Source: SG8-4 sp964598225
GTDB taxonomy: Bacteria; Planctomycetota; Phycisphaerae; Sedimentisphaerales; Anaerobacaceae
Assembly (NCBI GenBank): GCA_964598225.1
Contig: CAZRBG010000112.1
Span: 1-10,440 of the forward strand
Length of the DNA stretch: 10,440 nucleotides
Direction of reading: 5' to 3'
In this document: piece after piece, positions 1-8,047 of the stretch
Numbering within the stretch: position 1 is the first letter of the stretch
How the letters are laid out: the number at the start of each line of letters is the position of its first letter
Notes under the pieces: generated by a model
Told to the model about the DNA's origin: nothing
The model's input: only the letters and a program-made list of their open reading frames with translations
Databases searched by the model: none
Position numbers and translations under genes: made by a program

Positions 1-61
1 TTTCTAGAATTAATGTTACTCTTTTGGCTCAATCTACACTTGTTTTGGGACTAGTCAATAT

Positions 62-892
62 TTGAGCATTTTACTCATGGGGCCGTCTATTGTGGTCTTC
101 AGCCTGTTTGTCATTTTGAATCTGCTGGCACTTTTCCAATCTTGGAGAAAGTGGCGATCTTTCGTTCCATTAACTAACGAACTCTCCGCAATGACGCAGA
201 CAATTGCTCGAGAAATGGGTGTCACACAAATCAACTGTGTCGTTAATAAGAGTTCTCTGAATCCGTCTCCGTCAGCAAAAGTCGTCGGTTTGTGGCCAAG
301 AAACGTTGTGATATTCACAAAAGGGAGTCTCAGGTTTCTGGCCGATCATCGAGAATATGCGGAGGTGATTATAGCCCATGAGATAGGTCATTTGGAACAT
401 GACAGCAGAAGGCTATGGAGATATGGCATCTTATCCCGATTAGGCTTAGTCGGCACTGCGTTTCTAAGCGCACTTGTTGATTCAGTAAAAATGGAAGACT
501 ATGGAGATAACTTCGCTTTGCGCTATCTGAACCAGAAGCCAACTCCTACTAATTGGAATGATACACACAGTCAGACAGCCACTCAGGATCGAAAATCAGT
601 CTGCTTGCTACGAAACGCTGTACATGCGATGGAGACTTGTGAATACCCATGGCGTGAAGCCAGGCAGTCGGGGATGCCCTTCGCCGCTACTGGCATGTCA
701 GATCATAACGTACACTACACTGGGTCGATTACGAAGAAAGATGCTTGGTTCAAAACGATCATGCAGGCACTCAAGATTACATATCAGGTCTATTTTCACA
801 CTGACATGTACGAGTACATCCATCGGGAAGCACAATATAGGGGTACATTTTCCGATGCGAAGACAAACGCAGGCATGACAAAAAAGAGATAG
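62..892 (+). CDS. Membrane-anchored M48-like zinc metalloprotease
   Basis: Predicted zinc-dependent endopeptidase held in the cytoplasmic membrane. The sequence shows a hydrophobic N-terminal segment (about residues 4-25), a HEIGH zinc-binding motif (His106, Glu107, His110), a second hydrophobic stretch just after it (about 122-140), and a Glu145-x-x-x-Asp149 motif that fits the third zinc ligand of M48/HtpX/Ste24-type enzymes (family knowledge). At 276 residues it is close to HtpX-like length, but the C-terminal 100 residues are not recognised. The start is uncertain. An in-frame stop lies at 11-13, and the only in-frame starts before the membrane segment are TTG at 62 and ATG at 77. Neither has a good Shine-Dalgarno site, so the true protein may begin at residue 6. 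The gene is more AT-rich than the cas genes. No link to CRISPR is shown: the next gene points the opposite way. The substrate is unknown. Confidence 0.7.
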   Translation: MSILLMGPSIVVFSLFVILNLLALFQSWRKWRSFVPLTNELSAMTQTIAREMGVTQINCVVNKSSLNPSPSAKVVGLWPRNVVIFTKGSLRFLADHREYAEVIIAHEIGHLEHDSRRLWRYGILSRLGLVGTAFLSALVDSVKMEDYGDNFALRYLNQKPTPTNWNDTHSQTATQDRKSVCLLRNAVHAMETCEYPWREARQSGMPFAATGMSDHNVHYTGSITKKDAWFKTIMQALKITYQVYFHTDMYEYIHREAQYRGTFSDAKTNAGMTKKR

Positions 893-1011
893 CAACCGCC
901 CCAAACTGATCAGCTATACTTCTATTCGGTTCCACGCGTCAGTTTTGTTGTGTACAGCCAGACTTCGATGGACAACACATAATGTAAACAGACTTTATAT
1001 CAATGAGTAGA
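893..1011. other. Convergent intergenic gap
   Basis: This is a 119-nt space between two genes that run towards each other. I see only a weak inverted repeat (TGTTGT...ACAACA with a loop of about 20 nt) and no GC-rich stem followed by a T run. No intrinsic terminator can be supported for either gene. Confidence 0.4.
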
Positions 1012-1476
1012 TTAGATCTTCTTGAGTGTATATGAGCGTACATGCCGAGGTGTAGGACGTCTTGCATTGGTACACTCTCGCAACCACTCGTCCTTGTCCA
1101 TAGACGAGTTCGCTTTATTTCTAAACACATCACATTTCTGGGCGAGTCGCCGTAACGCTCCTTCAATTCTCGATGACAATCTCCAACCATACTGCCCTCC
1201 ATACCGGCTGTTCAGATAGCTGACATGCTCAATAAGGCCAAGCCGGGCCATTTTCGCCCGGGCGCGTTGGAGCGTACGCCGTGACACATAGTACTTTGAT
1301 TCGATGTATCCAAGGCGAGGTACTATTGCGTCGGCCCATTTCAACTCAAAGTATATGCACGTTGCGGCGTGCTGTTGGTTGCGGTTTGCGGGGAATAGCA
1401 TTTCTATAAGCTCTGTGAAGTCTGAAATCTGGCTAATTCGTCTGTGATGGAAGTCGATTTTGGTTGGTTCTGACAT
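1012..1476 (-). CDS. Small basic winged-helix DNA-binding protein
   Basis: Predicted DNA-binding protein of 154 residues; the specific family is not recognised. Residues about 56-82 read as a helix-turn-helix, with a likely recognition helix at 65-79 rich in Arg (SRRTLQRARAKMARLGLIE). They are followed by a segment with Tyr/Gly-rich turns (about 85-100) that fits the wing of a winged helix. The tail (about 103-154) is strongly basic. I chose the ATG at 1476-1474 because a GGGAGGA Shine-Dalgarno sits 9 nt upstream on the minus strand (plus-strand 1486-1492). The longer open frame to 1566 adds 30 residues with no ribosome site. The gene is divergent from cas3 across a 521-nt gap, so it could be a local transcription regulator or a replication-type initiator remnant; both are inference. 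Its control may involve the GAGACCA repeats upstream. Confidence 0.65.
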   Translation of the reverse strand: MSEPTKIDFHHRRISQISDFTELIEMLFPANRNQQHAATCIYFELKWADAIVPRLGYIESKYYVSRRTLQRARAKMARLGLIEHVSYLNSRYGGQYGWRLSSRIEGALRRLAQKCDVFRNKANSSMDKDEWLRECTNARRPTPRHVRSYTLKKI

Positions 1477-1485
1477 TTTGCATCT

Positions 1486-1492
1486 TCCTCCC
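1486..1492 (-). promoter_or_regulatory. Shine-Dalgarno of the winged-helix gene
   Basis: Read on the minus strand this is GGGAGGA, 9 nt before the ATG at 1476. It decides the start in favour of the shorter 154-residue protein over the 184-residue open frame. Confidence 0.6.
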
Positions 1493-1538
1493 GGCCTTTC
1501 TGTACAAGATATGGCCTTCGACGTGGGACCTTGGTGTC

Positions 1539-1565
1539 GAGACCATGTTAAAAAAAAAGAGACCA
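1539..1565. repeat. GAGACCA direct repeats flanking an A9 tract
   Basis: GAGACCA occurs at 1539-1545 and 1559-1565, exactly 20 bp apart start to start (about two helical turns). A run of nine A residues (1550-1558) lies between them, and TATATATA follows 2 nt later (1568-1575). The arrangement fits an operator next to a promoter for the minus-strand winged-helix gene, whose start codon is about 60 nt away. That role is inference; only the repeat and spacing are seen. Confidence 0.4.
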
Positions 1566-1997
1566 CCTATATATACTTTTCGGTGCGGCACCAGAAACCT
1601 GGCGATCATGCGGTTTCCGCATACAACAAGGCAGATTGAGCGGGAAGGTCAGTTCTTTTGAAGGGTTTTACTATATGGTTCGACGAGACTGTTTCGGAGG
1701 GTAAATCCCTTTACATTTTTGCTATAGTCGCTATGGTTGTTGCGTACCAACATTATCGTCGAGAACTCTGCCGTGATGCACATTATCACAGCTTTCGAGC
1801 ATTCGCAGCCTCTTTCTTAAAAATCCCCATATTTCCTTGTATCTGGCGGCACTGTGTAGTAATATTTTAGAAATTCCGAGGTATGAGGTAATCAGGGAAA
1901 AATTTGGTTGCGGCGAACGGCCTTTTGACCGCCATCGATTAGCTGCTGTCTTTGCCGGGCAGTTGATATACCGCAGCCAAAACAGAGAGGGCATTCG

Positions 1998-4616
1998 ATG
2001 ACATTTGAGGGTACGTTCGAGACGTTGACGGGCTATAAGCCTTTTCCGTGGCAGGAGGAGTTATTCAAGAGATTCTCGCAGGGTGAAATCCCTCCTTCAT
2101 GCAATCTGCCGACTGGATTGGGCAAGACTAACGTGATGGCGATATGGCTGATTGCTCTGGCATGCGGCCAGGGCAAGCTGCCTCGACGCTTGGTATACGT
2201 AGTGAATCGCCGGACGGTGGTGGATCAGGCGACACGGGAAGCGGAGAAGCTACGTAAGAACCTTCAGAAACCAGAACTGGCTGACTTGGCAAGTCGATTG
2301 CGGCGGCTTTGCGCATTTGGGGAGGATAATGCCAAGACCCTGCCCCTCGCCATCAGTACATTGCGAGGCCAGTTCGCAGATAATGGCGAATGGTCAGCAG
2401 ATCCAGCCCGTCCGGCCATCATCGTCGGCACTGTGGACATGATCGGCAGCCGCCTGCTGTTCAGCGGCTACCGCATCGGCTATAGACGAAAGCCTCTCCA
2501 CGCCGGCTTCCTCGGCCAGGATACCTTGCTCGTCCACGACGAAGCTCATCTGGAACCTGCCTTTCAGAAGCTGCTCCTGGCAATCTGCGAGGAACAGAAG
2601 CGGTGCAACGAGTTCGGCACATTTCATGTGCTTGAAATGTCGGCCACGGCGCGAGAAAAGGACGCAACATTTGGATTGACAGTAGAAGAACAGAATCCGC
2701 CGAATGAAGTTCCTGATCCGCCGATGGAACCGATCCATCGCGTATGGCGGCGACTCACGGCAAAGAAGACGATTCACCTTCATCCTCTTGACGATCGGAA
2801 AAAACTGGCTGACACAATTGCAGGTCTTGCCTTCGAACATCACAAGGATTCCGGGCGAGCCGTGCTAGTGTTCGCACAGACGGTGGACGGCGTCGAGAAG
2901 GTAGCAGATAAATTGCGTAAAGTTAAACAGCAGGTTGAGACGCTCACAGGCACGATGCGCGGATTGGAACGCGATGGCTTGCTAAAAAAGCCTGTCTTTC
3001 AGCGATTCCTGACAGACTCGAATCGAAGCAAGGAAGTGACGCCTGCTAATGGTACCGTCTATTTAATCTGTACAAGCGCCGGGGAAGTAGGTATTGACAT
3101 CTCTGCCGACCACATGGTTTGCGACCTATCAGCATTCGATAGCATGGCCCAGCGTTTCGGGCGGATCAACCGCTTTGGCGACCGTGACGACACATGCATT
3201 GACGTAGTGTATCCTAAGGCATTTGATGAAAAGGGCAAGCTAACACCCGCGCGACAAGCGACGCTGAGTTTGCTGGAGCAATTGAAAGGCGATGCCAGCC
3301 CGAAGGCACTTGCCAAACTCGATGCCGAGCAACGGAAAGCCGCGTTCGCGCCCGAGCCGACGGTCCTGCCCGCCACTGATATCCTCTTTGACGCCTGGGC
3401 TCTAACGACCATCCGCGACAAGATGCCAGGCCGTCCGCAAGTCGAACCGTACCTGCACGGTCTGGCCGAGTGGGAGCCGCCCCGCACCAACGTTGCTTGG
3501 CGGGAGGAAGTCGAGCACATCACGAATGAGCTGGTCGAACGGTGTGGCGATGATTTTCCCCAGACACTTCTGGAAGATTACCCCCTCAAGACCCACGAAC
3601 TGCTCAGTGACACCAGCAACCGTGTATTCAAGGCGCTCGAAGTGATTGCAAAACGCTATGAAAATTCTTGTCCGCTCTGGATTATCGGCGAACGCGGCGA
3701 GGTCGAAGTTTCATCTCTTGAGAGGTTGCTTGGACGTCAAAAGAAGCAAGTCATAGGTCGCATCAGCGACTGCACTATTCTGTTACCGCCAACTGCGGGC
3801 GGGCTGAGCGAAGGGATGCTCGATGGCACCTCAGATCACGCCGATGATGTAGCTGACATGCTTGGCGACCCTTCAGAGCGGCGCATTCGCAAGTTGTGTG
3901 TAGAGCCTAATGGGTTGGACGAGGCAACCGGCATTGAAGGGATGCGCCTGGTGCGAAGTATCGAGCTCGATACCGACGAAGAAGACGAGGCTGCAAAGCG
4001 GGTTTGGGAGTGGTACAAGCTCAAGCCTCTGGAGGACACACGGACGGCCCAGAAACCTGTGGAACTCTACACCCATATCGGAGATGTGGAAGATCGCGCT
4101 CAAAGAATCGCCAAAGGCTTGTCACTTCCCGATGAAATCGCCGAAGCTGTTGTTCTTGCTGCCAAACTGCATGACAACGGCAAGCAGTGGGAACGGTTTC
4201 AAACTACGCTCGGCAATCGGCATTATCCTGATATGGTTTTGGCCAAGTCCGGCCGCAAGGGCGCCAGGCTGCCCGAACCCTTCCGCCACGAGTTTGCTTC
4301 GCTGATGAATGTGGCTGACGATGTGCAAGTGCGGAAGCTCTCGCCGCCGATGCAGGATTTAGTGTTGCACCTGATCGCCGCCCATCACGGCCGCGCCAGG
4401 CCTTACTTTCCCGCCGACGAAGTATTCGACCCAACCCAGTCGGCGACTGACGCCGAAACGCTGGCCATCGAGATACCGCGCCGCTTCGCCCGACTCCAAT
4501 GCAAATACGGCCGGTGGGGCTTGGCGTATCTCGAATCCCTGCTCCGAGCTGCCGACTGGGCCGCCAGTGCCGAACCGTCACAGTTTGTCATCGAGACCAA
4601 GGAGGTATCGCCGTGA
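1998..4616 (+). CDS. cas3: Cas3 helicase-nuclease, subtype I-U/I-G (helicase then HD)
   Basis: Effector nuclease of type I CRISPR interference: it is recruited to the R-loop made by the crRNA complex, unwinds the target with ATP and degrades single strands with its HD domain. The N-terminal two-thirds is an SF2 helicase. It has FPWQ (16-19), Walker A PTGLGKT (Lys43), the DEAH box (181-184), SAT (215-217) and motif VI QRFGRINR (385-392). The C-terminal third is the HD nuclease, with His693, His725-Asp726, His764, His796-His797 and Asp853. This order is the reverse of the common HD-first Cas3 and is characteristic of the I-U/I-G (GSU0051-like) group. All motifs look intact and the length of 872 residues is usual. 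The ATG is preceded by GAGAGGG at 6 nt spacing. The stop overlaps the csb3 start in GTGA, so it is first in the interference operon. Confidence 0.95.
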   Translation: MTFEGTFETLTGYKPFPWQEELFKRFSQGEIPPSCNLPTGLGKTNVMAIWLIALACGQGKLPRRLVYVVNRRTVVDQATREAEKLRKNLQKPELADLASRLRRLCAFGEDNAKTLPLAISTLRGQFADNGEWSADPARPAIIVGTVDMIGSRLLFSGYRIGYRRKPLHAGFLGQDTLLVHDEAHLEPAFQKLLLAICEEQKRCNEFGTFHVLEMSATAREKDATFGLTVEEQNPPNEVPDPPMEPIHRVWRRLTAKKTIHLHPLDDRKKLADTIAGLAFEHHKDSGRAVLVFAQTVDGVEKVADKLRKVKQQVETLTGTMRGLERDGLLKKPVFQRFLTDSNRSKEVTPANGTVYLICTSAGEVGIDISADHMVCDLSAFDSMAQRFGRINRFGDRDDTCIDVVYPKAFDEKGKLTPARQATLSLLEQLKGDASPKALAKLDAEQRKAAFAPEPTVLPATDILFDAWALTTIRDKMPGRPQVEPYLHGLAEWEPPRTNVAWREEVEHITNELVERCGDDFPQTLLEDYPLKTHELLSDTSNRVFKALEVIAKRYENSCPLWIIGERGEVEVSSLERLLGRQKKQVIGRISDCTILLPPTAGGLSEGMLDGTSDHADDVADMLGDPSERRIRKLCVEPNGLDEATGIEGMRLVRSIELDTDEEDEAAKRVWEWYKLKPLEDTRTAQKPVELYTHIGDVEDRAQRIAKGLSLPDEIAEAVVLAAKLHDNGKQWERFQTTLGNRHYPDMVLAKSGRKGARLPEPFRHEFASLMNVADDVQVRKLSPPMQDLVLHLIAAHHGRARPYFPADEVFDPTQSATDAETLAIEIPRRFARLQCKYGRWGLAYLESLLRAADWAASAEPSQFVIETKEVSP
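4599..4605 (+). promoter_or_regulatory. Shine-Dalgarno setting the GTG start of csb3
   Basis: AAGGAGG lies 7 nt before GTG at 4613, inside the end of cas3. It decides for a 287-residue Csb3. The in-frame ATG at 4499 would add 38 residues translated from cas3 sequence. Confidence 0.75.
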
Positions 4617-5476
4617 CCAATTATCCGCAACCCGCATTCACCATTAACGTGGACGTGACTAACCCAGGCCAGTTCTTCGCCTGCTGTGGCCTGCTGGAAC
4701 TGGCCAACCGCCTCTGGCCGAGGGCGGAGGGCTGGTTCACCAAAGATGGGCTTGCTTTTCACATAGCGTGTGAAGGACCACTTGACGAGTTGATGGACGC
4801 ATTCAAGAGAGTCGCAATTTCCAGTTCACTCAGCCCCGATGAACAGAAACGCCTCGCCACGTTGCTCAGCGTCCCAAAGGCCAGCCTTACGCTTGAAGAT
4901 GTGGAAGATAAGAAACGGCTTCAGGCCATGTGGCGACTCGAACGTTTGCATGTGTCGACTCCATTTGATCTATGGATTGATTGGTGGAGAGATGAGCATG
5001 GAAATCGCACGGAATTGAAGACATGGGCTGCTAAACAGATGGTGTCTGAGATGGTATCAGCCATGATGGCCGCAATTCAAGACGCTTCTGTCCAGGACCC
5101 TCCAATCGATGAGACTTTTTTTCAAGCAATAAATGATGACTCGCTTCCCTTCAACTTTGATTCTGATCTGTGCAGAACTGGGAACGCACGAGATGCAGGC
5201 TTCAGTGCCGACACATTGAACTTGAAGTCGACCTATCGACCATTCCTTGAACTACTAGCTCTCATTGGTCTGCAGCGTTTTCGTCCCGGCGCCACTACGA
5301 CAAAAGAGCAGTTTACCTATTGTGTCTGGCCCATTCCGTTATCCGCATCGGTCGCTGGAGCTGTCGCATCCGGGAACATTTACTTAACGAATAGTATTGA
5401 ATTTTGTTTTGGATTATTCCATCGTACGAAATACATGAAAGCATTTCTTCCAGCTCAACTTTGTAAAGGAGGTTAA
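4613..5476 (+). CDS. csb3: Type I-U/I-G Cas protein Csb3
   Basis: Subunit of the I-U/I-G interference complex, present in loci that lack Csx17. By position it is the likely stand-in for a Cas8-type large subunit (PAM recognition, Cas3 recruitment), but that role is inferred and its biochemistry is poorly known. I recognise it from its N-terminus, where a VDVTNPGQFFACCGLLELA block spans about residues 13-31, from the RPFLELLALIGLQRFRPG block near 209-226, and from its place between cas3 and csb1. At 287 residues it is much smaller than ordinary Cas8 proteins. The GTG start forms a GTGA overlap with the cas3 stop, implying coupled translation. The second half of the gene (roughly from 4970) is noticeably more AT-rich than cas3. 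No catalytic motif is visible. Confidence 0.82.
   Translation: MTNYPQPAFTINVDVTNPGQFFACCGLLELANRLWPRAEGWFTKDGLAFHIACEGPLDELMDAFKRVAISSSLSPDEQKRLATLLSVPKASLTLEDVEDKKRLQAMWRLERLHVSTPFDLWIDWWRDEHGNRTELKTWAAKQMVSEMVSAMMAAIQDASVQDPPIDETFFQAINDDSLPFNFDSDLCRTGNARDAGFSADTLNLKSTYRPFLELLALIGLQRFRPGATTTKEQFTYCVWPIPLSASVAGAVASGNIYLTNSIEFCFGLFHRTKYMKAFLPAQLCKGG
5465..5472 (+). promoter_or_regulatory. Near-perfect Shine-Dalgarno of csb1
   Basis: AAAGGAGG, followed by T, lies 7 nt before the csb1 ATG at 5480 and overlaps the last codons of csb3. It is the strongest ribosome site in the operon, which suits a backbone subunit needed in several copies per complex (inference). Confidence 0.75.
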
Positions 5477-5479
5477 CCA

Positions 5480-6541
5480 ATGTCTGAATTGACTAAGTTC
5501 GATCATTACCTGAATAATGATGGTCCTGCCGCCCTTGTGATCCGAGAGAATCTAATGCCAGTCGAAGGGCCGGATGGAGTATTGTTCCCCGCGACCTTCG
5601 CCGCTGGCGATGGTTTCCCCGGTGGATACAACATTGACACCTTTGGTGATGAAAAAGACGGAAAGAATGTCTGCCTTATAGACAGCGTTGGTTCACAAGC
5701 TAACCGTATTGAGCCGCTGTTTATGCAGTCAAAGTACCAACACCTGGTCCCTCAAGTTGTGATTAAAGCGGGCGAGCACGAAGTCAACATCCTCGAAGCT
5801 GGCCACCGGGCCGGCGATGCCCTCGTGCGTTGTTCTTCGCTCCAGGACGAGATTGAGGACGTCTTTCGGGCATCAATCAAAGGTGATGCGTTACCCTTAG
5901 CAAAGATCGCACCAACTTCTTTGGTGTTTGGCGTGTGGAATTCACGGGGACAGAAAGGCAATCAGGACAAGCGGCCACGTTTGATCACGTCGACGATTCG
6001 CGCCTTCAATGTTCGCAAGCTATCTCGATCTGCGGTGTACACAGCACCCATCGATTATTCGCTGTTGGATATCTTCAGTGAGGAGGACATAGAGAAGGCG
6101 GAGGGCGATCCGAAGAATCCGTTATCCAAGAGGGGTTTTGTCAACGCCTTGGCATCCAACACACACGGAGGTGTCATCGCTGATGGTGGTATTCGGCGCG
6201 ACGCGACACTTGGTTTGGCGGCGCTGCGACATCTGCATGCCGGTACTGATGAACAAAAGACGCTTGCCTTGCGGCGGTACATCCTCGGACTTTCACTCGT
6301 TGCTTTCACCGCCCCGGTCGAAAGCTATCTTCGCCAAGGCTGCACCCTGGTTCTTAATCCTGATCAGCCACGTGAGTTTGTCGAGGTACACCCTGACGGT
6401 CGGCGACAGCCTTGCGATATCAGTCATGATGTCGCGCTTCAGTTCGCTACCGTGGCGTGTGAGGCATTCGGTATTGGTGAGAGCCGAACCGTTGCGTTTG
6501 AGAAAACCAAGGCCAAGGCCGATGTGAAAAAGAAAGACTGA
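5480..6541 (+). CDS. csb1: Csb1, Cas7-family backbone subunit of I-U/I-G
   Basis: Backbone RAMP protein, expected to polymerise along the crRNA spacer and display it for target pairing. It matches the GSU0053/Csb1 family: an early PVEGPDG segment, GGYNIDTFGD at about 48-57, DSVGSQANRIEPLF at about 68-81, FGVWNSRG at 150-157, and the central ASNTHGG to GGIRRD block (225-241). The length of 353 residues is normal, and the tail is Lys-rich (KTKAKADVKKKD). The gene starts 3 nt after csb3 with a strong ribosome site and is followed by csb2 after 18 nt. This family is diverged from classical Cas7, so residue-level RNA contacts cannot be named from sequence alone. The gene appears intact. Confidence 0.92.
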   Translation: MSELTKFDHYLNNDGPAALVIRENLMPVEGPDGVLFPATFAAGDGFPGGYNIDTFGDEKDGKNVCLIDSVGSQANRIEPLFMQSKYQHLVPQVVIKAGEHEVNILEAGHRAGDALVRCSSLQDEIEDVFRASIKGDALPLAKIAPTSLVFGVWNSRGQKGNQDKRPRLITSTIRAFNVRKLSRSAVYTAPIDYSLLDIFSEEDIEKAEGDPKNPLSKRGFVNALASNTHGGVIADGGIRRDATLGLAALRHLHAGTDEQKTLALRRYILGLSLVAFTAPVESYLRQGCTLVLNPDQPREFVEVHPDGRRQPCDISHDVALQFATVACEAFGIGESRTVAFEKTKAKADVKKKD

Positions 6542-6546
6542 TTGTC

Positions 6547-6551
6547 GGGGG
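6547..6551 (+). promoter_or_regulatory. Ribosome site placing the csb2 start at 6560
   Basis: GGGGG lies 8 nt before ATG at 6560 in the short csb1-csb2 gap. It supports that ATG over the in-frame TTG at 6542, which directly abuts the csb1 stop and has no ribosome site of its own. Confidence 0.5.
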
Positions 6552-6559
6552 CACATGCC

Positions 6560-8047
6560 ATGTCAGACTATCTATGTATCACTGTGACTTTTCTCGATTC
6601 ACGTTTCCACGGGCGTACAGACAGGGGCAAACCGGAATGGCCGCCGTCGCCGCTGCGGTTGTTTCAGTCGCTCGTTGCCGCATCTGCTGGCCGTTGGAAC
6701 GAACGGACCGAATTGGTTCATGCCTTGCCTGCTTTCCGTTGGCTTGAAGTGCAATCTCACCCGACAATCGTGGCTTCTGGCGGTGTTCAATCTGACCGCC
6801 CTTATCGCTTATATGTTCCAGACAATGTAACAGACAAAGTAGCCGCGTCGTGGTCGAGAGGGCGCAACGCCAGCATCGCTGATTACCGCGCGGAAAAAGA
6901 CTTTCGTCCGACGTATGTATCCGATGGAGCTGTTCGTTACCTCTACCCGCTGCGTGACGGCAACTGCCCACACTTGGACATCTTGACTGCTACCGCGCGC
7001 AGTGTTACTCATCTGGGTTGGGGTGTTGACATTGTTGTGGCTGACGCAAACATCATATCGGATGAGAAAGCATCAGTGTTAACCGGGTATCGTTGGCGAC
7101 CCACTCCTACTGGCGCCACATCGTTGCGCGTGCCAATTCAAGGGACGCTTGATGATCTGATGCGCAAACACAAAGCATTCCTTGGCCGGTTATCGAATGA
7201 TGAGTTCAGGCCTGTACCACCGTTGCAGACCTTTCGTGTGCGCGGCTATCGGCGTAACGATGAACCCGCACAACGCCCTCATTGTGTATTCGAGCTCCGC
7301 CACGATGACGGCTCATTCTGCCGATATTCACAGCGGAAGCTGATTCATATTGCCGGGATGGTGCGGCATCTGGCGAAAGAGGCTATGATGCTCTCACCGC
7401 CGGCGGGAGTCTATCATGATTGGGTAGAAACTTACGTGGCCGGACATGGCCGCAAAGACAGGCAGGAACATCATCAGTTTTCATATCTGCCCCTGCCCTC
7501 AATTGGTCATCCTTATGCGGATCAAGCGGTCCGCCGTGTCATGGTTACTGCCCCTCTCGGAGATGACGAATGGCTTGAGCATCTAGCGCGCCGTCTACAA
7601 GGTCAACCTTTGAAGCCGGAACGGGGGAATGAGTTTGGCGAACAAGGGCCGCCTGTTCTGGTTCGGGTTCGTTGCGATAACGTATCACTGTGTTACACTT
7701 CTGCGGCCAACCGCTGGGCCAGTGTTACGCCCGTTATCCTTCCAGGCCATGATGATCGCAAGCCCGCTAAGACCCGCAGGCTTATCGAGATCGCTCTCGC
7801 TCAATCCGGCATCGAGCAGCCCTGTACATTCGAGTGGAGTCCTTTTTCACGCTTCCGCAACTCGCTTTCCGCTTATAAGTACGGCCGCGGTCGAAAACCA
7901 ACCGGTTATATACGCCCGGATTATCTGCTCAGCCAAACTGCCGTTCACCTAACGCTGGTATTCAAGGACAATCTGAAAGTACCAGGTCCGCTGGCGATTG
8001 GTGCCGGGCGTCATTGTGGGTTAGGACTGTTTGCTGCGGTGGAATAG
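6560..8047 (+). CDS. csb2: Csb2, Cas5-Cas6 fusion of I-U/I-G
   Basis: Dual-role RAMP protein. The N-terminal Cas5-like part caps the 5' end of the crRNA in the complex, and the C-terminal Cas6-like part is expected to cleave the repeat RNA to make the crRNA (family knowledge for Csb2). Seen here: an N-terminus of the Csb2 type, YLCITVTFLDSRFHGR (4-19), then PEWPPSPLRLFQSLVAA; and at the extreme C-terminus a glycine-rich loop GAGRHCGLGLF (481-491) typical of Cas6/RAMP folds. His17 and His485 are conserved-looking, but the catalytic residue cannot be assigned. The length of 495 residues (ATG at 6560) is usual. No separate cas6 gene exists in the window, which agrees with the fusion doing that job. 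Confidence 0.9.
   Translation: MSDYLCITVTFLDSRFHGRTDRGKPEWPPSPLRLFQSLVAASAGRWNERTELVHALPAFRWLEVQSHPTIVASGGVQSDRPYRLYVPDNVTDKVAASWSRGRNASIADYRAEKDFRPTYVSDGAVRYLYPLRDGNCPHLDILTATARSVTHLGWGVDIVVADANIISDEKASVLTGYRWRPTPTGATSLRVPIQGTLDDLMRKHKAFLGRLSNDEFRPVPPLQTFRVRGYRRNDEPAQRPHCVFELRHDDGSFCRYSQRKLIHIAGMVRHLAKEAMMLSPPAGVYHDWVETYVAGHGRKDRQEHHQFSYLPLPSIGHPYADQAVRRVMVTAPLGDDEWLEHLARRLQGQPLKPERGNEFGEQGPPVLVRVRCDNVSLCYTSAANRWASVTPVILPGHDDRKPAKTRRLIEIALAQSGIEQPCTFEWSPFSRFRNSLSAYKYGRGRKPTGYIRPDYLLSQTAVHLTLVFKDNLKVPGPLAIGAGRHCGLGLFAAVE

Larger units (their letters stand above)
1477..1997. other. Intergenic region between winged-helix gene and cas3
   Basis: This stretch of 521 nt separates two divergent genes. 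Short open frames on both strands (for example 1658-1870 plus and 1731-1994 minus) have no family resemblance and no convincing ribosome site, so I treat it as non-coding. It should hold promoters for both sides. On the minus strand a TATATATA box lies at 1568-1575 near direct repeats. On the plus strand TTTACA (1710-1715) and TATGGT (1732-1737), spaced 16 nt, form a weak sigma70-like pair about 260 nt before cas3. TTGACC at 1925-1930 has no matching -10 box. No promoter for the cas operon can be assigned with confidence. Confidence 0.5.

Noticed and set aside
947..980. TGTTGT...ACAACA inverted repeat as a bidirectional terminator
   Set aside because: Only six AT-rich base pairs with a loop of about 20 nt and no T run; too weak.
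1477..1566. 30-residue N-terminal extension of the winged-helix gene
   Set aside because: The extension has no ribosome site at its ATG and covers the Shine-Dalgarno of the internal start.
1658..1870. Small plus-strand open frame with a hydrophobic patch
   Set aside because: It has no plausible ribosome site, no family resemblance, and an odd Cys/His-rich composition like random translation.
1731..1994. Minus-strand open frame of 87 codons just before cas3
   Set aside because: It would overlap the expected cas promoter region, and has no recognisable domain and no good start signal.
2394..3523. Long minus-strand open frames inside cas3 (2394-2843 and 3059-3523)
   Set aside because: They lie entirely antisense to conserved helicase motifs, and their composition is that of reverse-frame shadows.
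4499..4612. Upstream in-frame ATG extending csb3 by 38 residues into cas3
   Set aside because: The extension is just cas3 sequence in another frame. GTG at 4613 has AAGGAGG at ideal spacing and the family N-terminus starts right after it.
6542..6559. TTG start of csb2 directly after the csb1 stop
   Set aside because: It has no ribosome site, while ATG at 6560 has GGGGG upstream and begins at the usual Csb2 N-terminus.
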